Of a stretch of 64,000 bases of DNA, positions 34,201 through 47,100 are shown piece after piece. Both the position numbers and the translations under genes were made by a program. The DNA is from Pelodera strongyloides (lineage: Eukaryota; Nematoda; Chromadorea; Rhabditida; Rhabditidae): NCBI GenBank assembly GCA_036852015.1, contig JAANDG010000048.1, positions 306,001 to 370,000 of the forward strand, given 5' to 3'. The notes below the pieces were generated by a model. It worked only from the letters and a program-made list of their open reading frames with translations. It had not been told where the DNA came from and did no database searches. Position 1 is the first letter of the stretch, and each line of letters starts with the position of its first letter.

Positions 34201-37200
34201 AAAAGAAAAGAAAATAATAATCTTAGTGCAAGGTTTCGCGGTTACCGTTACAGCAAGAAAGCAGAATGAACAAAGACAAGCGCAGCCTAAAATTCAAATC
34301 AGTTAATTCTGACAAGTACTGCTAACCCAGTTTCTTCTCACATATTCTCCACAAATATCTGTTGTTCAGACGCACAGCCAAAACAACAAATGTGGGATGA
34401 GGCAAACTCCTTTAACTACTACCACCAACCTTATTATTCATCCACGTGATCGTCTGCTCCACTTCCCTATTGAAATGATGCAGGTTGACAGTCTGCTCCA
34501 GAATCTTGCCACGACCCTGCCACGCACGCTTCAGCGCGTCAGAAGCACCTACAAAATCATGTTTTTAAGAGAACTAGATGCGCATGTTTCAACTCGGGAG
34601 TAAATCGGGCGTTTGAAAAGCCTAATGGTAAAGGTCATCTACCGCTTGGTAAATCGTCTACGGATAACTGCAGGAGTGAAAGACCTGTGTTGCAGACCTT
34701 CAAACCAAAGATACATGACCTAGACAACTAAATGCAAATGCTCAAAAAAAACATGACAACAGTCGGCATACGACATCGGACGTATCGCATAGGCGTCATC
34801 ACAGAAGTGAGGCGAAAAAAATCAAGCTACTACAAAAGTACAAAATCCAAAACAAATTTTAACATACCCTTCAGTTCAGTCAATTTCTTGGAAATATCGT
34901 CCGACATTGGATGGGCCTCAGCGAGCAAGAGGTCACCAAATTCGACAAATTCCTGAAGGAAAGGCATTAGTCTGGTGAGAATTAGAAAATCTCGGTATTG
35001 CCCCGCAGATAAAAAAACACGGGATCATATTTACACGATGTACGCATGAAACGCTTCCCCCTCCCGAGTCGATAAACCGTACATGCCACATACTCCAATG
35101 ATAATCAACATAACGACAGAATGACACTCACCTTCACATTATGCTCCTTAGCAGTAATCTCGTCCTTGTAGTCACGATGACCTTCGACAAGCACCTCGGC
35201 TCCCATAAGATCTCCGGGGGTTTCGTTCCTCCCGACAAGACCGGTTTGCGTTTTCATCCAATGCATCAGCTCACGATGGTCGTTAACAAAACTGAACGAT
35301 GAACATGCATAAACAAAAACGTGGCGTAAATGGCAAATAGAGAATATAAACCAGAAATATAAACCATGAAACATGCAGTTATATGGAGAGTATGCGGAAC
35401 CAAAGGAAAATATACACTTTAAATTAGTACAGGTACAGCATAGTCTATCACACAGCCAATAAATTCTCTAACAATTTCACTGTAGTATAAGTGATAAGCC
35501 AGACCAATATCGAAATTTAGTTGCTGACAGCATGACCATCGGAGAAAAATCACAATCCTAACAGGGCCTCAAAACCACCGTCAAATATTATATGTAGTGT
35601 TTCCAAGGTTGTATATCTTTATGATAAGTTTCTAATTTTCACCATACCTAATATTCTAATCGCGACGGTGGTATGGCTACGAGCTCAAGGCCATCATCCA
35701 AATTTACGCAATATGCTAATTCGGATGGTGGTTTCGTCGATGAGTTCGTCAATGAGCTTATGCCATGAATCCTAACGTCAGAGCTTATCTAATGGCTTCG
35801 AGTCAAAGGTCACTTAACATCCACCACCAACCTATGGTACTGCTGCGACAGATGCAGACGGTCCCTCCGATCATTGCACTTGTTGGCTAGCTGGTTCCAC
35901 TCCTCGGTGAGGTTCTTCTGCAGATCGTACAGCTCTTCAGCGGCTTCGGGACGCGAGTGACGGAGACGATAGGCCTGGAAACGAATACACTGTCGCGAAT
36001 TATTTATATAATTAGAAGGTTCAAACCATATTGAGCCAGAAGGAGCGAAGGCAGCCGCGCATGAGACAAGCTTGCGCGGAATACATTCAAGTATTCTCGG
36101 AATTCGGAAAATATTGTTTTATTGCTTCAGGCAAAGGCAACTCACCATTGAGCCGATGGGAAAGTTCTCGTTGATATTTAACACATATTAATAAACGGAC
36201 GAAGTAGAAACCAACCCTATCATTCAGCCGTCTGATCTTCTCTCCAAGAGGCACGAGCTCTCGCTCCAGAGCGTCGTGCTTCCTCTGAAGGTCCTGCACC
36301 GATCTAACGTCATGGCCCACGTCCGCAGAGTTCAGGATTTGCTCCTGTAGAACAGCGAAATCACACCAAATTCAACAATAAAAAAAGCATACCAACGATT
36401 CTTCAAATAACACAATAATAACCAATCAAAAATGAAGTTTCAGATACGGGAAAATACTAAACGATCAGCATCTGAACCGGCTAACCTTGTCCAGAATCCA
36501 GTCGTTCGTCTCGGCCACGTCACTTCTAAAGGCGTGAGCCTCCTGCAGGGAGCCGAGGTTCTCCTCCCGGGTTTCCAGTTCCTTTGTCAGATTACGGAAT
36601 CTCAAAAAATGACAAACAAGTAAGACCGATAAATTCACAATGTTTCGGACCATTCACCTAAACGCACAAGGCATAGTAGCCTGATGTAGCTTCGATAGTG
36701 AAACCACAAACCTCGTGTTCACATCGTTGAGGTGCTCTCGCAAGGTTGAAGCCAGATCAGGATTCAGATCCTCTGGAGACACTGCCTTCACAGCGTCGTT
36801 CAGCTCGGCAACCCTAGTCTCCCATACCTATAAATATATGTGTATACACACAAAACTGAGCAAGAAGGTAACACAACGCGGGACTGATAAATGGGCATCC
36901 TCCTGCAGGCAATGAATTCAAATAGAACAAGAGAAAGGCAGATAAACACCCACAAATATAACAACTAACAACCTATCCTTTCACCCACACATACTGTAGC
37001 AATAAGCAATAAGTGGTGTCATAATAGAACAAAATGCTGGATTCGAATATAGATCAATATTTTTTTTAATTAACGTGACCCAAAGTAAGACTGCAAAGTT
37101 ACTTTGAGTTCCGTCTTGAACGTGTCAAAATCTCCAAGGATCTCCTCCACGTACGCAGCATCTCCATCGCAGTTAGTTTCCGGAATTTTCGCCTTCTGCA

Positions 37201-40200
37201 AGCGCAATATTTACAGGAATGCACACGAAATGGTAGAAAACAGAAACAAACTTAAAGCAACAGTTAAGCCGCACCGTTGCGCATTATACGACTCCAAGTG
37301 AGTTGCACACTGCGTAGACAAAAGAGCTATGCTGACCCGGGCCGGGGCGCCCTCTTGGCGCATAACCGACTTTGACTTGCAGTATTCTTTTTTATATCAC
37401 ATGAGAACACAAAATAAAGATCGGAACTAGCCCATAACATCGTACTTACACATTTTTGTGTTCAGCTCAATACATAAAAAAAACTATACAAAAAAAAATA
37501 GAAAGCACACTAACTCCAGAATTCATCCATTCTCGGATCTTAGCAGATTCACGCAGCAACTGGAACACTTTGAGGGCGTTTTCCAGAGCTCTGCAAATAA
37601 AAGTAATATTGCTGCTGTGAAAGGAGTTCCTAGAAGTCCCCATCATAATATTTCCTCATTCAGTAAAACAAAGGAAAACATGGAAATCTTATTTCCCATG
37701 AACGAACGATGTTTTGTTTCCCAGAATAAAATGCTTATTTTCAGGCGCTCGATGACCGCTGGATAGAAAGCTATTTAAAGAGTGGCAGTACCACCAATGC
37801 AAGAACACAACTCCTATCCATGAGAAAATATTATTTATATGTACTATGTACACTCATTAAGTAGAAAGGAAAAAAAACTCAAGAAACCAACTTTTGCCTT
37901 TCCTGGGCCTTATCCAAAAGCACATCGTAAGCCTCTTCAATGTTTTTCTGCAGTTCACGGACTGTCGAAACCTATAATGACAAAAACATATAACCTATAC
38001 ACATTGATTGCATCACGCGTAGAAAACCGTCAATTCACGCTGTGGAAACAAGAGTACCTAATATATAACAAGTATTTAACCAGCAACTAAGTTACGGCAG
38101 TGGCAATAGATTGCAACCACTGCCACACTAACGTTTATCAGTTCAATGGACCCGTCATTATCTAATGACAATGGCCTAAATTATTAACAGCAACCGGGCA
38201 ACCGCTGGTTCTCAAAATTGGAAAAGCAAAATTTGACGCGTGACAAGGTAAACAGCGTAAACGCTAAACAAACGTAATTAAATACAATAACCAGGGACCA
38301 TAGCATAAACGAGTAAGTCCTTAGTTACTTGCAGACTAACTGTACAACTCATTCACACCATTCGTACATATCTATTCGCATAGAACTTATTATTGTTATA
38401 CCTTAGTGGCTTCATCGTTGTACTTCAGTTTTCTGACATAGTTGGCGGGCACAAATCCAACACGGCCATCTTGATCGACCTAAACAACTGAAGTTACTGA
38501 AGTTTGTTACGTAGAGGCTTCATCGTTCATGTTACACTCTCGAAGCAGTAATTTCACATAGTAACATTTTGCCTACAGAACGAAAACTACACAGGCGACA
38601 GGCCTATATACTACATCTCATGCAAAATGGAAATTCGAAAATGGTAATGGATGACACTTTCGCGCCAGCTTGAATCAGAGCCAACAGCAAACCACTAATA
38701 ACATATTTTAATTCCTTACCTTCCACCAATCTTTGTTAACTGCATTCACCAACTGCACAACATCGCCCTTCCTTACACTGAGCTCTCTGTCTGTGCGCGC
38801 CTTGTACGCATATCGGACGAGTAACAGATCTGCCGGAGTTGCTTCAGAATCGTCTAAATCACTGTGCATCTAGCCTCTGTTCCAAATTTCCAAACATTTA
38901 AAGTGACTGACAAATAACTCAAGCAGGTTCAACGAGTCACTCGTTGTACTGGATAAGTAGGTTCGATAAGTTAGCGACTACATCCTTCATGTTGAAAACC
39001 TGTGTCTACCTAATTCCCATTACCCTACCTTCAACCATAGTAGCTCCATTCTCTTCCTCCTCCTCAGGTTCAAGTCCATCCACCCGATCGTGCAAAACCT
39101 TCACAGTATTCTCAAACGCCTTCAAATCCGAAACAAGCGCCTTGTGCCGTTTGAGGAGAACCTAAACTCAGAAGTTGACCTTAAGGGCACACGACATTCC
39201 ACTTACACAATGAAAATAATTAAATAATAATTAAGTACAATTTGTCAATTTGCACGTAAAATCTTGCCGATAACGAACCAATTACAACTCCATATAACTT
39301 CTCATAAACAAAGAAACGGCTATGTCCAACTTATCTACCTGTGTGGAATCCTCATCCCTCCCATACTCTTCACTACTGACCACCGGCTCCTTGTCCACCA
39401 TCCAATCGACTGCCTCGGCCCCATCAATCATGAACTCGTGGATCTGAGAACAGTGCATAAATTCAAGCCTTGCAAGCTTATTACCGTCAACAGGGGAGGG
39501 GATCCTCTTCTTATGGCACGAAACATATTGTATGTGTGCGTAATAAATTATTATTATTATACAACCATCACGCACGTATGCATGAAGTTAAAGCAAAATA
39601 AACGAGCAAATGAAATGATAAATATGTATCGATCCATGTACCGATTGTCAAGCAAAATCAAAGACACTGGGAAGAGGATATAATACAAACTGTGTAAAGA
39701 TACACGTTACACCGCACATACCTTCACAGCCCTCTCCAAGTCCTTGGCCTTCTTCTCGGCTGATATCTGCAGACTAATCCACTCTCGTTTCAGGTTCTCA
39801 CGAGCATCTTCCACATTTTCGCGCGCGTCGCCGTCTGTCTGCTCGATGTACTGATTGGTCTTATCGAAGAGCTCTGGAAGAAGGAGCCCTAGTCGAAACA
39901 GAAATTAAACAAAATGAACGCCACTGAAACAGAACATAACATAATGTTGGCAGTCTCGTCCATAACCCCAATTTTTTCGTGTGCAACCAAAATTTATAAA
40001 ACTTAGGCTGAGGCGGGCTTTAATGTCCTCTGTTCATTTACACTAACATTTGAAGCAATTCAAGTAACGGTGAGCACCTTCCATAATCGGATTTCGACTG
40101 TCCAATTCGGCAATCAGGGCCTCATGCTTCTTTGACGAATTCTGAGCGCTCATCAAGTCTCGAGCAGGATATCCAGAAGAAAGCACATGCTTCTTTTCTG

Positions 40201-41164
40201 AAGTGTTAAGAAGGTGAGTTCACTTATTACGGTAAAATACTTGACTCTCGCACTAAATGTTGCTTTTTAAATCTTTCTTGAACTTGAACTACGACAAATG
40301 ACTCTGCGGATCAATAAATGACAGTATCTGGTAGTTTTGTTAGTTTTGTAACGCACAACGAACGAACAAAGTCAAATTAACTATGTGCTATGTGCATCCG
40401 TGCATCTATAACTCGACTTGGAATTAATCAATAAATGGCCCACCTTTGATCCACGAGATCTGATCTTCGACTTCTCGTATTAGCGCCACGAGTCCCTTTG
40501 CCCCATCAAGTCCTCCAAGTAGCTCGTCGATAGGCTCGGCAAGGTGCTCGAATCTATTCTCAACCTTCTGCACACGGCGGATGAGATCCTCAGCGCCCTG
40601 AGAAACTAACATATGCAATACATCTCTCTCTCTCTCTCTCTCTGTCTCTCTCACTCTCTCTGGCTTCTGGCATTCCCACTTCCCACTGAATATCGAGTAA
40701 CTACGCAATACCGAAAATTAAAAAAACATGTAGGTCCATCCCATCCGAGAAGCTGTCGACCGATATCGGTGCCTCCAATGTCGTTTTCAAAACTGTCACT
40801 TTGTCAGAAAACTACCATACCTCGAGTTTCTTAACCTTCTCTTTGATGTCCTCGAGCGTGTCTCGATGAGCGTCGTAATCGGAATGGAGGTGCGTGAGCT
40901 GACGTCGATTCGACTCCAATAACTTCACATCAATACGATCGACAAAGGTGGCCAGTTGCCCTACAATAAATAGCAGTTAAAGGGGTGAAACATACAGGAA
41001 AACCAATTCCAGCGTCTGTAGAAGCAACAGAGTCGACATAAAAAATACGCACCCTCACATCCCGAAATCCAGTTCTCAAATTCCGAAATCTCTCTTTGCA
41101 ACTGGAATTCTTCACTGATGTGATGCAGCTCCTTGTCCCTAAACATTGTCGTAATAACACAATA

Positions 41165-41195
<31 letters not shown>

Positions 41196-44100
41196 GTTAT
41201 TATTAACTCTTTATTCCATAAAAAAATTGTACAAACAAGAGAGATAAAAAAAACATATTGACTACAGCAAGGACGCTATGTACAGCAATTCGATACTTTT
41301 GCGTCTGTTTCAATCCTCTAAAGACACAGTACGTCAGTACGCGGGTTTTTTTGCTCCACTTCATTAGTAAAATCGTATAATAAAAACAAAAACCAAGTTC
41401 TTACTTGAGACTTGCCCGCTCCTTCAACATGGCCCACTTTCTCTGCATGACGTCCAATTCCTCAGATAATTCCATACGAAGCTGTTCATTCACGTCGGGA
41501 AGCACCTCCCTAAAACAGCCCAGTACCCACCAGTACAGAGGTGAGTATACCATTATCGAGTAACACTGCAAAATACACCATTATCGCGTAAAGGGTACAG
41601 ACACCAAACTAATTTACGACACTATTTCTATTTCCCATACGTACACATTTTCGATAATGAAGAAGTGAAGACAATGCAGTCACGAATATACATACCAGTA
41701 ACCAGTAAGATAAACCCAGAGGCCATATTCACCACTATTCACCAGGCCCAGAAACTCTCATGCTAGGGTTGTTATTTCTATCCTCAGGTCGAATATTTCG
41801 GCGAGAGAACCGAGTGGATTAAACTAACCTTCCCACCGCCGAAACCTCTTCAATCCTATCGGTATTCGCCTTGATCTCCTGCTGAAGTGTTTGCAACTTG
41901 AGCATCATCTTCCTTAGTGTCAGGTAGTCATCCACATCGTCCCACTCATTCTTGAACCCATCGATGCGCACGTTCATCCAGTCGATCAGCTCAACGCAAT
42001 CACTAAAACAATAAAGACCGTAAACTAATGTTTGTCAATAATGATAGTGACGTAATCATAGGGCCATACGTTCACAGTTCACACAAACATACATTGTAAC
42101 ACCAACCTGAGCCTCCTTATTTCAAAAGCTTGTAAACACAAAAAAAAGTTTGAGGAACACTTACCTTGAACACTCAAGAGCTGCCAGCAGATCATCGAAT
42201 TCCTTTCTCTTCTCACTCAGATCGGCTTCCAGACGCCCGCGACTGTCGAGCAGACGATCACAACGGCTGCGCACCTGTAATACGGATATTGCCCACTATT
42301 ATATATAATATAATATAATGGAGACGAGAACTCCAATATACAGATACAGCCAAAACTAGTTCAGCTGGGCTGAATTATTGTCAGCAGGCATAAACCCCGG
42401 ATTCATCCATGCTCACAAGATCTCAGATCTGAACTGAGCTTAAACATCCTATGTATCGACCTCGACGAAAATAAGAAATGCGACCAATGCTGAATACTGA
42501 TCAAAACTTACCTCGTCACACGGATATTCTTCCGAAACGATACGATCAGCCAACTCGCTCAAATGCTTCATCTTCCCGTCATTTGATCTAAATCGATAGA
42601 CAATGGTTCAATTGTTCAATACAATTAAGCTCAATAAAATTAAAACTACCTAATTATTTCAAAACTTCAAACTCTCCAAGTGGTCCCTTTTTACCCAATT
42701 ACATGATCTAATTATTTCAAAACTTCAAACTACAAGTGGTCCCTTTTTCAACATGATGTGCAATTAAAGTGTTATACTACAGAATAATAAAACCTTTAGT
42801 TGCTCTTGCTCACCTGAGGTCCTTCTCAATTCCGTCCAACTTCTTGATCTCCGTCTCGGTGTGTTCAACGTTATTCTCCGGCTGACAATTCTCCAATAAC
42901 GCCTTCTTTCGGTCCAACCAATTCTCCGTCTGATCCGCATCACGATTGAACAGTTGCACGCCAAGCACTAAAGTTAATGCCGGGGTAAATTCAAAACCAT
43001 AAAACACATGCTAAGAAAGATACTAAACTTAACACAGGGATAAATTCAAAACCATAAACCAAAAAAGGACTACAAACTACAGAATCAGAACACTGGATTG
43101 ATGGCCTAAAACGCACACGTACGGAAAGGGATCGTGCAGGAATATTGCAATTACCAAGGAAAAAAAACATGGTTAAATGGATCAGGTCTAAAAACTTGCT
43201 CCACACCATCACACCATGTATTTTGCAACAAAATAACAGGTCTAGTTGAAGGTTGAACTTATCCAGTTGGCAACTAACAAATTAAATACATAGTGCACAA
43301 GCCTGTGTCTGATAGAAACAAATACTCACAATGGTCATACAAGTCCCTCTTGGACCTCCACAATTCGTCCAATTCCTCTTTCTCTTTATTTAGTGCATCA
43401 AGCTGTCTTTCTATTTCACGTCGGCTGTTAGCATCGCTACCTAAAAATCAAATGGGAAGGTTATGGGGTTTCCATGCTTGCGATTCGCATTTGCGAAAAT
43501 GACAAACCGATGTCCCTGTCCACGTACAAGTCGATGTAAATGACTAATGACATGGTCCCGCAGCGATTTTTGGATCTAGTATGGATCTATTTCAAAATAG
43601 TAATAGTACGCATCTATTTCAAATAGTATGGATCTTGGATCTGATACACTTTCGCTGCAGGACCATGTCAAACGTGCGATTCGCATGGGTTACGGTAGGC
43701 AGTTGACATTCATGTAAAATGGCTTGAACATGGTCATTTTCGCAAGTGCGAATCGCATACATGGAAACCCCCATGACTAACTAAAAGAAAGTTGTACGGT
43801 TTCCGTGTCTGTATTTGGAGATGGTCCAATGTTATGTTTCACTCAAAACTACAAAGCTGCAACAGCTCAGGGCAAGGTAAGGTAAACAACTTTAAAAAGT
43901 ACGTAGCAAAATACCCATGTATATACATCTACACACCTACTACCTACACCAAGGTAAGTAAAAAACTATAATCATGGAACACTCTCAACACAATGGCTAT
44001 TAGTTATATCTAAATTGCTTCTCTTCATCATATTATTTGTACTTAATAAATAAATAAACAATACAATATCTTAGAATAATAAATAGTAAAAAAAGACCAT

Positions 44101-47100
44101 CCATCTCCACTTCCACGTCACGGATTAGCGCCTCTCCATCCAAAAGTACCTGTGTGTAGTCATCTTCTCGGGATTCAATTTCCACCTAAAACTCAATTTC
44201 ATAATAAACGCCTATTTTATTTAATGTTTATATTAACAAGAATGAAGTTCTTCAATAAAACAATACGCATCCTTCAGTGAAGCCAACACCAACCACACAT
44301 ATTTTGTTAGTATGTTGGTGTCCTTACTTCACTGAACTCTTGGGTTTTTTGGTCCTTTCCTTTACAAATTGCTCGCCTTATCTATATCGACGAATGGACC
44401 AACAAAGAGTATTACAATACAATAAATAACAGAAACACGCCTACTTTGTATTCCAAATGGTTAGAAATCAGTTCCTCAACACTGGCAACGTCGCGCGCTT
44501 GCACTTCAGAAGACAGGACTGTTTTCATCTCACTGATCCAGCTGATTACATCTCTGAAGAAAATAAAACAATTATCACACTGCCAGAGGGAGGTTAGGAT
44601 CAGTTACAGTTACCCTTGGCCTGATTAAATGTCAGTAATCAATAAATTACAATAGTAACGTTGTAACGTAACTAGTAACTGGCGTATTTAGGACGAACTT
44701 TTCGCTCAGGACAGCCGGTGGGCCATGCACTCTATTACATTACGTAAAAAAAACTAATCAGGAAATAACAGTTGTTGTTAGTTAGAAGTTAAAAGTTAAA
44801 CAACGACCGGTTTTCAAAACGTACGGTACGGTCGTACGGTGGTACTTCACTTGACATACCTGTATTCCGACTGGAAAGCAAAGTGACGTTTCTTGTCTCC
44901 CAGAACACGTTTTCGATCCGCACTCTCCCTCATAAGACTTCTCCACTTTGACAGCAACTCATCAAACCTAAAGAAAAGTACAAGTTGGAATACTAATCGG
45001 ACTATCAGCGCGTAACACTGCCCTAAACATCCTTTCCCCATCTCTTTCTCTCTCTCACTCACTCACTGAACCTGGAACCATGTCTATGCTCTCTCTCTAT
45101 ATCCCTCCCTTCTCTCTCACCCTCTCGTCACCTATATCTCTCTCAATCCTTACTGTTGTCGTGTCTCCTTCGACAGTTCCGTACCACTCTTCTTCATGTC
45201 TTCCACATCCTCTTCGAGTTGTTCAACCTTAGCCTCAACAGCGATAAGGTCGCGCTCGAATCCTGAATCCAAGGCCATTAGATAATTAGCAATATACAGA
45301 GTTAGCAAGATATCTTCTTACCCCTTCATATATATATATGTAATCCTAATGTAAGACTTGAAAAGAGGAGAAGTCCTGGGTCCCATGCATCCTAGTGTAG
45401 TAGTGTTTTCTCTCAGCTCAGATTTTGTTTATTTTATATCAAGTTATCATGTATTCTTTAGTCATACACCAGTATTCACAACATTACTATCTCATTTGCT
45501 ATTCGTTTTCATTCTAGAACTATGAATAATAACAAGAACACAAGAATACTACCATTCTACTACACCAATCTTACTCATAAGGAAAGAGTTTCAACAGAAC
45601 AATTGCATTATGCATTAATTGTCCCATCGCTAAGCTTACCATCATGCCGTCTCTCTTCCTCCTGCACGTCTTTCAGATCACGGCAATTGGGAGCTTGCTT
45701 AACCAAGCGGGTCTAAAATCAAAAGAAAAATTTACATCGATATCCACACAAAACAATCAACATCTAACACTAACTAACACATCTCCATAAAACAGAGGAA
45801 ACTTAAGCGAAGAGCGTAAGGATACTAAAACATGTGTTAGAAACTTAGAAACCGCATTATAATAACGCACCTTCTCATCGATCCACGCTGACGTCTCGCC
45901 AACTTCAGTGAAAAGGCGTTGGGCCTAAACAAAACATCACAGTATACTTACCACTTGGTCCATGTTCACATACCACACCCAATAAAATTTCAGCCATACA
46001 TACACTATCCACAATTACAGTGAACAGTCTCTCCTATCACATTCACAGTCACTTGTCACAGTGTCAGTCGCCTTACCGGCCTTACAGTCCATCAAAATCA
46101 AGAAAAGGTAAGAAGAACGGAATACTTGAAAGTTTGAAAGTCCACAAATACCAACCTTCTGTGCGCCGAAAAGACGATCACGCGATTCAGACGCCGACTT
46201 CTGGAGACGTGCCCACGCCTCGTTTAGGTCATTTCGTTTCTGGAAGTATAATACATGTTAATTGACACGTTGCATGGGTTCAGGGTTCGGGTAAAACAAC
46301 GAACGTGGCGCACACGAAAATGACGAGGCATGAATAGACAAATAATTAAACAATAGGAATACGAATCTTTTCGAGTGTCATTCAGGTTCAATACTAGCAA
46401 GCCTCACGTCTAAAGGTCGACGGAAACGGAAACTTTCTTGAACCAAGATAAACGACGCTTATTGTGACAATACGTGAAGCAAACAACAAGTCGGGCTGAA
46501 ACAAAGGAGACAAATTTTAAATGTTTTCAAACTAACCCTGTTAATTTGTTCCGCTTCCGGATGTCCGGCATCGATTAAACCATCAGCGTCTCTGTTGACA
46601 CCTTTGATTCTGTACACCCGGGCTTGAAGGTCCTAAAACATTTGATAAGTGATAGTTCAAAGGCGATAATAAATAGGGAGGTGGTAACAAACATAAAAAA
46701 CTTAACTAAGAACACACACCTCCACGAAATTCCCATACTTAAAATTCTAACAATAATTAGCTTCTATTTGCAAGCCTCATCAACCACAATTCTAATAAAA
46801 ATAAGCAATACAACGTAAAAAGTTCAAAGAACAAGAAGAACAAGGAAGTTACCTTCAAAAAGATTTCAAAGTTGATTATGTAATCGTGGGATCCCTTCAA
46901 GTCAGCAGACACTTCGTCACAAACAAATGACTCCTTCTCAGAGATCCAACGTTGCTCCTCTGAGCACTCTCTTAAAATATTCAAATCGAAAATATAAGAT
47001 GAAAGCTACGACATTCTTGAAATTGAGATGCCATACATCAAACTGACAAATTGAAATTGCCTTTCTTACTGTTATATCTTAGAGGATTTCTGTATTTATA

